From Spongisporangium articulatum (GTDB lineage: Bacteria > Actinomycetota > Actinomycetes > Actinomycetales > Kineosporiaceae): DNA of 64,000 nucleotides. Position 1 is the stretch's first letter, and each line of letters begins with the position of its first letter. The notes below the pieces were generated by a model. It had not been told where the DNA came from. It did no database searches and worked only from the letters and a program-made list of their open reading frames with translations. The DNA is taken from NCBI RefSeq assembly GCF_044465595.1, contig NZ_JBITLV010000001.1:682001-746000 (forward strand). The letters are read 5' to 3'. Positions 42,003-49,917 of the stretch are shown piece by piece. Position numbers and translations under genes: made by a program.

Positions 42003-42833
42003 ATGATCCCGAGACTTCCGGCCCCTCAGCTGCTCGCGCTGGACATCGACGGGACCACCGTGGACCACGACTTCAAGCTGTCCGAGCGGGTGCGGACGGC
42101 GGTGCGCTCGGCCGTCGCGGCCGGGCTGGACGTCGTGATCGCCACCGGCCGCTCCCTGCACGAGACCCTGCCCGTGCTCGACAGCCTCGAGCTGCTGCAC
42201 GGGTGGGCGGTCTGTTCGAACGGTTCCGTCACGCTGCGGCTCGACCCTTCGCTGGAGCGGGGGTACGAGGTGGCGGCGGTCGAGACGTTCGACGCGCGGG
42301 AGATCCTGACCCTGCTGCGTGAGCACCTGCCCACGGCCTTGTACGCGCTGGAGACCGACTCGGGTGGCTTCCTGCTGACGGCGCCGTTCCCACCCGGTGA
42401 GCTGGAGGGCCCGCACGTGCGGGTGGCCTCGTCGTTCGAGGAGCTCATGGCTGCGCCCGCGTGCCGCGTCGTGGTGCGCAGCCCTGAGCACACCAGCGAC
42501 GACTTCATGGCCCTGACCCGCAAGGTCGGCCTGCACGGCGTCAACTACGCCGTGGGCTGGACGGCGTGGCTGGACCTGGCGCCGCAAGGGGTGTCCAAGG
42601 CGTCGGCGCTGGAGAAGGTGCGCGTCACGCTCGGGGTCGACCCCTCGGCGACCGTGGCCGTGGGCGACGGCCGCAACGACATCGAGATGTTCGCCTGGGC
42701 CGCGCGGTCGGTGGCCATGGGCAACGCCGTCGACGAGGTCAAGGCCGCGGCCGGCGAGGTCTGCGGCGATGTCGCGGACGACGGCCTGGCGTTGCTCCTG
42801 GAGAAGATCGTCGCGGACCGCCCTGCTCCGTGA
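42003..42833 (+). CDS. HAD-superfamily (Cof-type) phosphatase
   Basis: A 276-residue IIB-cap HAD hydrolase. Motif I is LALDIDGTTVD (nucleophile Asp), motif II is VIATGRS, Lys of motif III is in GVSKASAL, and motif IV is AVGDGRNDIEMF. It dephosphorylates small phosphorylated metabolites. In many actinomycetes a similar gene follows serS near pheA. serS is not present here. Confidence 0.88.
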   Translation: MIPRLPAPQLLALDIDGTTVDHDFKLSERVRTAVRSAVAAGLDVVIATGRSLHETLPVLDSLELLHGWAVCSNGSVTLRLDPSLERGYEVAAVETFDAREILTLLREHLPTALYALETDSGGFLLTAPFPPGELEGPHVRVASSFEELMAAPACRVVVRSPEHTSDDFMALTRKVGLHGVNYAVGWTAWLDLAPQGVSKASALEKVRVTLGVDPSATVAVGDGRNDIEMFAWAARSVAMGNAVDEVKAAAGEVCGDVADDGLALLLEKIVADRPAP

Positions 42834-42880
42834 GCATCGCCGCGTGAACCGGGCGGGACCGCGCGCTCACGTCCTGGGCG

Positions 42881-42923
42881 CGGTGTGACACCGCGACCGC
42901 CTGGTGAGCACTGTGTGACACCG
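42881..42923. promoter_or_regulatory. Paired GGTGTGACACCG palindromes, 30 bp apart
   Basis: CGGTGTGACACCG (42881-42893) and CTGTGTGACACCG (42911-42923) are near-identical palindromic 13-mers in the same phase of the helix (30-bp repeat distance, about three turns). They lie about 100-140 bp upstream of the next gene start. Candidate tandem operator. Confidence 0.45.
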
Positions 42924-43007
42924 TGCCCACCTTCCCGGTCCTGTGGTGGATTCCTTGATCACGAGCTTGGTGCGGCGTCGTTCCACGGATCACGCACGTC
43001 GCGCGGT

Positions 43008-43013
43008 TACCGT
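43008..43013 (+). promoter_or_regulatory. Candidate -10 (TACCGT) for gene at 43022
   Basis: TACCGT ends 8 nt before ATG 43022. Leaderless pattern. GTG 43019 would be only 5 nt away. Confidence 0.4.
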
Positions 43014-43021
43014 CGTAGGTG

Positions 43022-43633
43022 ATGTCGCAGGTGGAGGGCGGGCCCGACGAGGTACGGCGGCTGCAGACCGAGCTCGAGGAGCGGCTGGCCGCCGTCTCGC
43101 TGCTGCCCGAATCGGATCCCGGCTACGGAGCGGCGTGCGACCGGGTGTTCGAGGTGGGGCACCGGCTGGTGCAGGCCGAGAGCCACCTGCGTCGGCAGGC
43201 CGAACTGGGCCCGCACCGGGTGACGACGCTGATCCTGCGCGGGTCCGGAGCGTTCACGGCGCTCGTGGGCCTCGGGCTGGCGGTGGCGGCCGCGGCGGGA
43301 GGCAGGAGCTTCGGCTGGATGGTCGCGGCGGCCGCGGCGCTGGGGGCCGGTGGGCTGGTGTTCCTGACCCAGGTCCACCCGCCGAAGGGCCCGCACCGCC
43401 GGCAGCGACCCGGCGCGATCGCGGTGGCCGCGGGCGCGGTGCTGCTGCTCGGCGTCCTGCTCGCGACCCCTGACAAGCAGCCGATGATCTGGTGGCTGGC
43501 CGCTGCGGCGGCGGCCGCGTCCCTGGGCCTGATCGCGCTCCGCGCGGTGCCGGTCGCACCCGAGACCCTCGATCTCCGCACGCATCACCCGGAAGCCCAC
43601 CACGACCGCACGGCCCCGCTGGACATCCGATGA
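43022..43633 (+). CDS. Four-helix membrane protein of unknown function
   Basis: A 203-residue protein. An N-terminal ~60-residue helical region (VRRLQTELEERLAAVSLLPE) is followed by four hydrophobic helices in two pairs, and a His-rich C-terminal tail (THHPEAHHD). No family recognised. It is translationally coupled to the next gene (ATGA), and both are unique to this gap between the HAD gene and the GAF regulator. Confidence 0.65.
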   Translation: MSQVEGGPDEVRRLQTELEERLAAVSLLPESDPGYGAACDRVFEVGHRLVQAESHLRRQAELGPHRVTTLILRGSGAFTALVGLGLAVAAAAGGRSFGWMVAAAAALGAGGLVFLTQVHPPKGPHRRQRPGAIAVAAGAVLLLGVLLATPDKQPMIWWLAAAAAAASLGLIALRAVPVAPETLDLRTHHPEAHHDRTAPLDIR

Positions 43634-44586
43634 GCTGGGACGACGCCGAGGACGTCCAGTACCCCTACTCCCCGCAGACCTTTCGTGACGATATCGACGA
43701 ACTGTCCGCGATGCTGCGCGGCCTGGCTCCGCGGGTCGCCGGGATGGACGGCCGCCTGGCCGACGCCGAGAAGACGGTCCTGCGGGTCGACCGCCGCTCG
43801 CTGGAGGTCGAGACCAGTCACCGGGACCTCGTCGCGGCGATCCGCCGGCTCACGTCACGCGTCGAGTGGCTGGAACGCAACGTCCGGCTCCGGGGCGGGG
43901 TCGACGCGCCGCTGGACGACGTCCCGGCCAGGCTGCGCACGCTCGCCAGAACGGCCGAGCAGGGAAGGGAAGCGGCCGACCGCGGCCTCGACGACAACGC
44001 GAGACGCGCGCTGCGGCAAGCGGTCGACGCCCACGCATCGGCCGTCCACGACCTCGTCGCCCATCGCCGGGCCGGCCTGTCGGCCTGCCTGGTCCTGGCC
44101 AGCAGCGACCTCGACGACCCCGAACACCGTTCCACGGCAGCCGATTTCCCGATCCTGATGGAACGGCTCGACGAGACGCGAGCTCACGTGCGCGCCTTGG
44201 CCGGGCCCGCCGTCCAAGCGGCGCAGGCCCTCGCGGACGACGAGCGCGCGCAGCGTGACGGCGCGACCGTCGTCCGGGAGGGTGACGAGGCCTGGCACGA
44301 ACTGCAGTCCCAGCTGCACGAGCGGTTGAAGAGCGCGCTCGACACCGGCGCCCTGCTGCCCGAATGGTTCGTCGACGCCCTCGGCCCGGTGAAACCGCTG
44401 CACGACAGCGAACGCTGGACCGAGACGGCCGCCGACCTGATGGCCTACCGGATCACCTACGACGTCGAGGACCCGAACCGTTCGCTGGGCCCGCCCCCCG
44501 GGCCGGACGCCGCCCACAGCTGGGGGGAGCGGCGACTGGCCTGGCACCGGCGGCTCAGCGCGGAGATCCACGAGCTCGTCCGCTGA
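43630..44586 (+). CDS. Cytosolic helical protein of unknown function
   Basis: A 318-residue soluble protein with predicted coiled coil in the first ~100 residues (VAGMDGRLADAEKTVLRVD, then DLVAAIRRLTSRVEWLER) and an acidic, helical remainder (DDNARRALRQAVDAHASAVH). No known domain. ATG overlaps the stop of the membrane protein before it, so the two probably form a complex. Confidence 0.65.
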   Translation: MSWDDAEDVQYPYSPQTFRDDIDELSAMLRGLAPRVAGMDGRLADAEKTVLRVDRRSLEVETSHRDLVAAIRRLTSRVEWLERNVRLRGGVDAPLDDVPARLRTLARTAEQGREAADRGLDDNARRALRQAVDAHASAVHDLVAHRRAGLSACLVLASSDLDDPEHRSTAADFPILMERLDETRAHVRALAGPAVQAAQALADDERAQRDGATVVREGDEAWHELQSQLHERLKSALDTGALLPEWFVDALGPVKPLHDSERWTETAADLMAYRITYDVEDPNRSLGPPPGPDAAHSWGERRLAWHRRLSAEIHELVR

Positions 44587-44643
44587 AGCCTGTTCACCGA
44601 ACACTCAGCCATCCTGGCCTGCCCAAACGCGATCATCGGCCCC

Positions 44644-44649
44644 TACCAT
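44644..44649 (+). promoter_or_regulatory. Candidate -10 (TACCAT) for GAF regulator
   Basis: TACCAT ends 5 nt before ATG 44655. Leaderless pattern. Confidence 0.4.
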
Positions 44650-44654
44650 GAGGC

Positions 44655-45899
44655 ATGGTCGAGGACGACGGGCGGGTCGCCGAGGTGCACGAGCGCTTCC
44701 TGGCGGCCCCGGCGCTGCCGCTGAGCAGCACCGACATCCGCCCGATCGTCGCCGAGTCCTGGCGCCGCTCCCTGGCGCTGGGAGTCGACCCCAACGCGGG
44801 CGCCGCCCCCCTCGACATGGCCGAGGACGAGCTGCGCGCCTACCGCGACAGCCACCCGCTGGCCCCGATGATGCCGCTGATCCGCCGCCTGCTCACCGAG
44901 GACGCCGACGAGGCGGGACATATCGTGGCGGTCGGTGACGAGCTCGGCCGGCTGCTGTGGGTCGAGGGGCACCACCGGCTGAGGTCGCGCGCCGAGGACA
45001 TGTGGTTCGTCGAGGGTGCGCTGTGGAGCGAGCGCGGTGCGGGCACCAACGCGCCCGGCACCGCGCTGGCCGTCGACGCTCCCGTGCAGATCCGCGCGGC
45101 CGAACACTTCGGGCTGAACGTCCAGGCCTGGAGCTGCGTCGCCGCGCCCGTCCACGACCCGCTGACCGGCCGGATGCTGGGCGTCATCGACCTGACCGGC
45201 GCCAGCGACGTCGCGCACCCCCGCGCCCTGGCGCTGGTCCGCGCGTGCGCGGCGGCCGTCGAGGCGGGGCTCGCCCTGCAGGTCGGGGCGTCGCGGGCTC
45301 ACGTGGAACAGGCCGGCGCCCGGACGACGACCGCCCGCCTCGCGCTGATGGGCGCCGCGACCGGGGTGTTCCGGTTGGGCGCTCAGGAGTTCCGGCTCAG
45401 TCGCCGGCACGCCGAACTGGTCTGGCTGCTGGCCGGTGCCCCGCAGGGCCTGACCGCGCAGGAGCTGGACGCGCTGCTGCACGACGACGGCGAGCACCTG
45501 GTCACCGTCCGGGTCGAGATCAACCGGCTGCGAAGGGTTCTCGGTGACCAGGTGTTGCAGTCGCGGCCCTACCGGCTGGCCGTCGGGGTCAGCACCGACC
45601 TCGACGACGTCCGGGCGCTGCTGAACTCGGACCGGCTGCTGGACGCCGTGTCCGCGTACGCCGGTCGGCCGCTGGCCGGGTCGGAGGCGCCGGGCGTCCG
45701 GGCGCGGACCGAGGAGTTCGTCGCGGAACTGCGTCACGCGGTGCTGGACTCGCGCAGCGCTCCCGTGCTCGAACGGTGGACGGCGAACGCCGAGGGGCAC
45801 GACGACGCACAGGCGTGGGCGGCGCTCGCCGAGGCGCTGCCGTTGGGTTCGGCCCGGCGGGCGATGGCCCAGGCTCACGTGGTCCGCCTCGCCCTCTAG
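44655..45899 (+). CDS. GAF-domain transcriptional regulator (AcoR-like N-terminus)
   Basis: A 414-residue regulator. The N-terminal region has SWRRSLALGVDP and an AcoR-like GAF domain (GRLLWVEGHHRLRSRAED, SERGAGTNAPGTALAVD, CVAAPVHDPLTGRMLGVIDL). The C-terminal part is a winged-helix-like DNA-binding domain (LSRRHAELVWLLA, VTVRVEINRLRRVLGD). It lacks the sigma-54 AAA+ domain. Homologues usually flank an exaC-type aldehyde dehydrogenase and DUF779 and activate them. Here those genes are 8 kb downstream (53.2-55.1 kb), so the link is plausible but not adjacent. Confidence 0.82.
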   Translation: MVEDDGRVAEVHERFLAAPALPLSSTDIRPIVAESWRRSLALGVDPNAGAAPLDMAEDELRAYRDSHPLAPMMPLIRRLLTEDADEAGHIVAVGDELGRLLWVEGHHRLRSRAEDMWFVEGALWSERGAGTNAPGTALAVDAPVQIRAAEHFGLNVQAWSCVAAPVHDPLTGRMLGVIDLTGASDVAHPRALALVRACAAAVEAGLALQVGASRAHVEQAGARTTTARLALMGAATGVFRLGAQEFRLSRRHAELVWLLAGAPQGLTAQELDALLHDDGEHLVTVRVEINRLRRVLGDQVLQSRPYRLAVGVSTDLDDVRALLNSDRLLDAVSAYAGRPLAGSEAPGVRARTEEFVAELRHAVLDSRSAPVLERWTANAEGHDDAQAWAALAEALPLGSARRAMAQAHVVRLAL

Positions 45900-45909
45900 A
45901 CACCCTCCG

Positions 45910-45915
45910 TACCCT
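45910..45915 (+). promoter_or_regulatory. Candidate -10 (TACCCT) for gene at 45923
   Basis: TACCCT ends 7 nt before ATG 45923. Leaderless pattern. Confidence 0.4.
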
Positions 45916-45922
45916 GTCGGGT

Positions 45923-46669
45923 ATGGGGGACCTTGATCACGTCGAGGGGGGCCGGCCTGCGCCGTCGGTCGCGGCGCGGCTGAAGTGGTCTCGGCGCAAT
46001 GACTACGCGCACGCCTTCCGGGTCGTCCTGCTGGTGGCCTGGATCGCGATGGCCGGCGTGTTCGCCGTCGTGGGGGACGACGGGGGCGACTTCCGGGGGC
46101 TGCTCGACGGCGTCCAGGCGGGCCGGGTCACGCAGGTGACCGTCGAGGGTCCGGGACTGGCCGTCGACGAGAAGGGGTCCGCCGAGCAGGTGGTGCACTG
46201 GCGGGAGGGGCGCGGTGGCTGGCACCGGCTCTACACACGCGTCCGGGCGACCAGCGCCTCGGCCCCGCCGGACTACGACGTCCGTGACGGCGTGTGGCGC
46301 CTGCACGCTCGCGACGTCGGCGCTTTCCTGACCGACCGGCAGCCCGACCTGTTGGTGACCCGGCAGGACGACATCGACTACGACACGAGCGTGCTGGCCG
46401 GCTGGCGAGTGCCGATGTGGTTGCAGGCCGTCGTGGTCGTCGTCCAGCTGCTCGTGCTGATGCTGATCATCGGCGGGCCCGAGCCGTGGCGGGCCACGCG
46501 CTGGGCCTGGTTCTGGCTGTTCCTGCTGCCCCCGGGCGGTTTCCTCTTCCTGCTGCTGAGCGGGCCGACGCCGTTGATCCCGGCCCCTCGCGATCCGGGC
46601 CGGCGCCTGCGTGGTGGCTGGGCGTTCGTGATCTGCCTGCTGGCCGGCGGGCTGGACGGAGCCGGTTAG
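45923..46669 (+). CDS. Membrane protein of unknown function
   Basis: A 248-residue protein. Helix 1 is at residues ~33-50 (VVLLVAWIAMAGVFAVV). An external ~110-residue domain contains VTVEGPGLAVDEKGSAEQV and YDVRDGVWRLHARDVG. Three C-terminal helices follow (VVVVVQLLVLMLIIGG, WFWLFLLPPGGFLFLLL). No family recognised. It ends 4 nt inside the convergent CAP gene. Confidence 0.65.
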   Translation: MGDLDHVEGGRPAPSVAARLKWSRRNDYAHAFRVVLLVAWIAMAGVFAVVGDDGGDFRGLLDGVQAGRVTQVTVEGPGLAVDEKGSAEQVVHWREGRGGWHRLYTRVRATSASAPPDYDVRDGVWRLHARDVGAFLTDRQPDLLVTRQDDIDYDTSVLAGWRVPMWLQAVVVVVQLLVLMLIIGGPEPWRATRWAWFWLFLLPPGGFLFLLLSGPTPLIPAPRDPGRRLRGGWAFVICLLAGGLDGAG

Positions 46670-47523
46670 CGCGGCGTGCCGAAGTCCTGGGTCCAGTAGG
46701 TGCGGTAGCTGCCGCCGGTCGCGTACCCCACGCCGATCTCGGTGAACGAGCAGTTCAGGATGTTCGCGCGGTGCCCCGCCGAGTTCATCCACGCGCTCAC
46801 CACGGCGCTCGGCGTCGGCTGCCCGGCCGCGATGTTCTCCCCGGCCGTCCGGTAGCCGTACCCGGCGGCCGACATCCGCTGGAACGGCGTCGTCCCGTCC
46901 TGGCTGTTGTGCGAGAAGTAGTTGTGGGACGCCATGTCCGCGCTGTGCGCCTGGGCCACCGACGTCAGCGTCGAGTCCGCCGTCAGCGCGCCGCAGCCCG
47001 CCTTGGCCCGCTCGGCGTTGGTCAGGCTCACGACCTGCTGCGCGAACGACGTGTCGCTCGCCTCGGCCGGCTTCGCCGTCGTCGGGGCCGGCTGCGCGGG
47101 CTCGGACGACGGGGCGCTCGGCTCGTGCGTCGGGCTCGCCGTCGGGCTCGTGGTGGGCTTCGACGTCGGCCGGGACGACGCCCCCGGCCACCACGGCGCC
47201 GGTCGCCGCGTGCGGTGCTCGGTCCGGGTGCCGGAGCGGTGCTTACGGTTCGCCGTCGCCGAGGTGGAGGTCGTCGGCTTCGTCGCGGTGGTCTGCTCGG
47301 TGGTCTGCTTCTGCTCGGCGGTCGTCGGGGTGACGGTGGCGGCCGTCGACAGGGCCGACCGGACGACCAGGGAGTCGGTGTCGGAGCCGCCGGGCAGGGT
47401 CTGCGCGACCCCGACGGCCACCCCGGCCACGAGGAGCCCGCTGGCGCCGACCGCCACGAGCCGGATGCGCCGCAGCGATCTGTCGCCCGCCACGCCGCTC
47501 TCGTCGTCCCTGTGCCTGCCCAT
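46666..47523 (-). CDS. Membrane-anchored CAP (SCP-like) domain protein
   Basis: A 285-residue protein. An N-terminal membrane anchor (VAVGASGLLVAGVAVGV) is followed by a long Thr/Pro/Ser-rich stalk. The C-terminal CAP/YkwD domain has LTNAERAKAGCGAL, AQAHSADMASHNYFSH, TAGENIAAGQPTP and WMNSAGHRANILN. CAP-domain proteins are exported; bacterial members' enzymatic role is unresolved. ATG 47523 follows a GAGG-type Shine-Dalgarno. Confidence 0.85.
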   Translation of the reverse strand: MGRHRDDESGVAGDRSLRRIRLVAVGASGLLVAGVAVGVAQTLPGGSDTDSLVVRSALSTAATVTPTTAEQKQTTEQTTATKPTTSTSATANRKHRSGTRTEHRTRRPAPWWPGASSRPTSKPTTSPTASPTHEPSAPSSEPAQPAPTTAKPAEASDTSFAQQVVSLTNAERAKAGCGALTADSTLTSVAQAHSADMASHNYFSHNSQDGTTPFQRMSAAGYGYRTAGENIAAGQPTPSAVVSAWMNSAGHRANILNCSFTEIGVGYATGGSYRTYWTQDFGTPR

Positions 47524-47728
47524 CGCCCGCCTCGACCTCTTTCGCCCGCTTCGCCTGTCGAACCGCGGTGAAGCTAGCAACGGATCGCGCCCTCCGGGGC
47601 GGCCCGCTTGATGCGCAGAAGTCCGTTGACCAGGCGCTTTGTCATCGCCTTGACGCTCGCGGAGACGGACATGCGCGAGATTTGACCCGACGTTTACCGC
47701 CGCACGACGGTGCCGTGAGACGGGTGGG

Positions 47729-47734
47729 CATGAT
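47729..47734 (+). promoter_or_regulatory. Candidate -10 (CATGAT) for nucleoside hydrolase
   Basis: CATGAT ends 6 nt before GTG 47741, with no Shine-Dalgarno. Leaderless pattern. Confidence 0.35.
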
Positions 47735-47740
47735 GAGCGC

Positions 47741-48724
47741 GTGGCGCGTTCCCTCATCATCGACACCGACGGCGGCGTGGACGACTGCGCGGCGATCTGG
47801 TGGGCCCTGACCGACCCCGGCACCGACGTCCTGGCCATCACCACGACGCACGGTTCCGTCGTCCAGCCCAACGCGACGCGCTCGGTGCTGTCGCTCCTGG
47901 CGGCCGCCGACCGGCTTGACATCCCGGTCGCCGCGGGCGGGCCCGGCCGCTTCGGCCCGGGCCCGGTGGTCGAACCGGCCGCGTTCATCCACGGTCATGA
48001 CGGCCAGGGCGACACCGACCGTCCGGTGCCGGACGTCGCCCCGGTCGCCGAGCCCGCCGAGGACCTGCTGCGCCGCCTGGTCGACGAGCGTCCGGGTGAG
48101 GTGTCGGTGGTGGCGCTCGCGCCGCTGACCAACCTGGCCCGGGCGCTGGACGCCGACCCCTCCTGGGCGTCCCGGGTCGCCGACCTCGTGGTGATGGGTG
48201 GTTCGGTGCGGCTGGGTGGCAACGCGCTGCCGTGGGGCGAGGCGAACATCGCGGGCGACCCGGTCGCCGCCCACCACCTGGTCGCGGCCGGCTGGGCCAC
48301 GACGCCGACGCTGGTCACGCTCGACGTGTCACACGTGGGGACGCTCACCGAGGTCGAGTTCGACCTGATGGCCAGGCATCTCACGCCCGCCGCCGCGTTC
48401 CTCGACGAGCCGCTGCGGTTCTACCGGACCTTCGGCTCGACGTTCACCGGCCCGGACGACTGCCCGTGCCACGACCTGCTGGCCACGATCGCCTGGGCCG
48501 ACCCCGACCTGATCGGCGCCCCGGTGCTGCCGCTCGCCGTCCAGGCCGACGGCCCGGCCGCCGGGATGACCGTGGTGGACCAGCGCGCCCCGTACTTCGC
48601 GAAGCTGCCGGGATCCACCCAGACCCTGCCCGACGGCTTCCACCCCTGGCGGGTCGCCCACACGGTCGACGTGCCGCGCTTCCGTGAGCACGTCCGAACC
48701 CTCTTCGGCGGACGCGCGGCCTGA
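47741..48724 (+). CDS. Inosine-uridine-preferring nucleoside hydrolase family protein
   Basis: A 327-residue enzyme with the calcium-site motif LIIDTDGGVDDCAAI (a variant of DTDPGxDD, with Gly for Pro), VALAPLTNLARAL, VMGGSVRLGGN, ANIAGDPVAAHHL, and a late His (VDVPRFREH region). It hydrolyses the N-glycosidic bond of nucleosides to free base and ribose for salvage. It stops immediately before repeat element B. Confidence 0.9.
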   Translation: MARSLIIDTDGGVDDCAAIWWALTDPGTDVLAITTTHGSVVQPNATRSVLSLLAAADRLDIPVAAGGPGRFGPGPVVEPAAFIHGHDGQGDTDRPVPDVAPVAEPAEDLLRRLVDERPGEVSVVALAPLTNLARALDADPSWASRVADLVVMGGSVRLGGNALPWGEANIAGDPVAAHHLVAAGWATTPTLVTLDVSHVGTLTEVEFDLMARHLTPAAAFLDEPLRFYRTFGSTFTGPDDCPCHDLLATIAWADPDLIGAPVLPLAVQADGPAAGMTVVDQRAPYFAKLPGSTQTLPDGFHPWRVAHTVDVPRFREHVRTLFGGRAA

Positions 48725-48727
48725 CGG

Positions 48728-48826
48728 GCTTTGCACTGAACGCCGATTGGCAACAGGAGAGAACGGGGGAACTCCTGGTCGTCCTGGTCCCCACCCGCGA
48801 ACGCCGATCGGCGTTCAGTGCAAAGC
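48728..48826. repeat. 99-bp palindromic MITE-like element B with terminal inverted repeats
   Basis: Ends GCTTTGCACTGAACGCC and its complement GGCGTTCAGTGCAAAGC. The arms match over 22-24 bp, and the right arm includes the perfect palindrome GAACGCCGATCGGCGTTC. A central hairpin (GGGGGAAC/GTCCCC) lies between. It is flanked by ACGG on both sides (48724-48727 and 48827-48830), a possible 4-bp target duplication. It is between convergent genes (nucleoside hydrolase and type III PKS) and may end both transcripts. Its two ends match those of element A (7142-8769). Confidence 0.75.
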
Positions 48827-48870
48827 ACGGGTGGACACTCGACGCTCCGGCCGAGTCGGCCTCCAAGGCG

Positions 48871-49917
48871 TTACCGCTGCCGCATCAGCGCCGTCGTCAG
48901 CGTCAACCCCGGCCCGAACGCCATGGCGACCAGCGACTCACCGGGTGCGACGCCGGCCCGCCGCACCTGGTCGAGCACCAGCATCACCGTCCCCGACGAA
49001 CAGTTCCCGTTGTCCCGCAACACGTCCCGGCTCACGTCGAGCCGCCCGGTACCCAACCGCAAGCGATCCTCCACGACGTCCACGATCCGCGGCCCGCCGG
49101 GATGCACGGCCCACCGGTCGACCTCCGAGGCGTCGAGCCCGTGCGGCTTGAGCAGGTCGCCCACCGCACCGCCGACGTGCACCGAAAGCACGTCGGGCAC
49201 CTTCGGAGACAGGCCCATCCGGAACCCGTGGTCGGTCACCGCCCACGTCATCAGCGGTGCGGAACCGGGCGCCGTGGAGGCCGCCGTGTCGAGCAGCTCG
49301 AGCCCCGTGGCGGCGTCCGGCTCCACCACCACGGCCGTCGCCGCGTCGGCGAACAGGGCGTGGGCCACGAGCTGCTCGATGTCGCCCGCCGACTCGGCCG
49401 GCTGCACGTGCAACGACGTCAGCTCGACGCACAGCATCACCGCCGGCCGACCGTGCGCCCGGACGTAGTCGGACACCGCCGCCAGCCCGGGAACCGCCGC
49501 GTAGCAACCCATGTGACCCACGATCAGGCGCTGCACGGAGGCCGGCATGCCCAGGTCGTCGGAGATCAGGATGTCGAGCCCCGGTGTCAGGTACCCGGTG
49601 CACGACACGACGGCGAACAACCCGACGTCCCCGGGCGAGAGCCCGGCGTCGGCCAGGGCCGCTGCGACGGCGTCCCGGCCCAGGGACCGGGCCTCGACCG
49701 CGTAGCGCTCCATCCGCCGTCCGGTGCCCCAGTCGCTGACGTCCTCCTCCATGGGGTCGACGACGACGTGCCGGGTCTCGATCCCGCAGTGCAGGAACAG
49801 CGTCTCGGCGACGGGGTTGCCGGGGCTGCGGGCGGCGAAGAAGCCGTCCCAGACGGTCTTCTGGTCGCGGGCCGGCGGGAAGGCGTGGCCCTGGCCGGTC
49901 AGCACTGCTGCAGTCAT
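48871..49917 (-). CDS. Type III polyketide synthase (chalcone synthase-like)
   Basis: A 348-residue ketosynthase with the catalytic triad Cys138 (VGHMGCYAAVPG), His272 (VHPGGPRIVDV) and Asn305 (NGNCSSGTV). Also present are an N-terminal VVSCTGYLTPGLD segment and the C-terminal GPGLTLTTAL loop. It condenses an acyl-CoA starter with malonyl-CoA to a polyketide, usually an alkylresorcinol, alkylpyrone or naphthalene-type product in bacteria. ATG 49917 overlaps the methyltransferase stop (ATGA), so the two make one pathway. No oxidoreductase is in the operon. Confidence 0.92.
   Translation of the reverse strand: MTAAVLTGQGHAFPPARDQKTVWDGFFAARSPGNPVAETLFLHCGIETRHVVVDPMEEDVSDWGTGRRMERYAVEARSLGRDAVAAALADAGLSPGDVGLFAVVSCTGYLTPGLDILISDDLGMPASVQRLIVGHMGCYAAVPGLAAVSDYVRAHGRPAVMLCVELTSLHVQPAESAGDIEQLVAHALFADAATAVVVEPDAATGLELLDTAASTAPGSAPLMTWAVTDHGFRMGLSPKVPDVLSVHVGGAVGDLLKPHGLDASEVDRWAVHPGGPRIVDVVEDRLRLGTGRLDVSRDVLRDNGNCSSGTVMLVLDQVRRAGVAPGESLVAMAFGPGLTLTTALMRQR

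Noticed and set aside
40743..42587. Long minus-strand frame that would extend the lipid kinase upstream
   Set aside because: It is a different frame crossing the palindrome and antisense to the HAD gene; the kinase frame with GGDGT is the real one.
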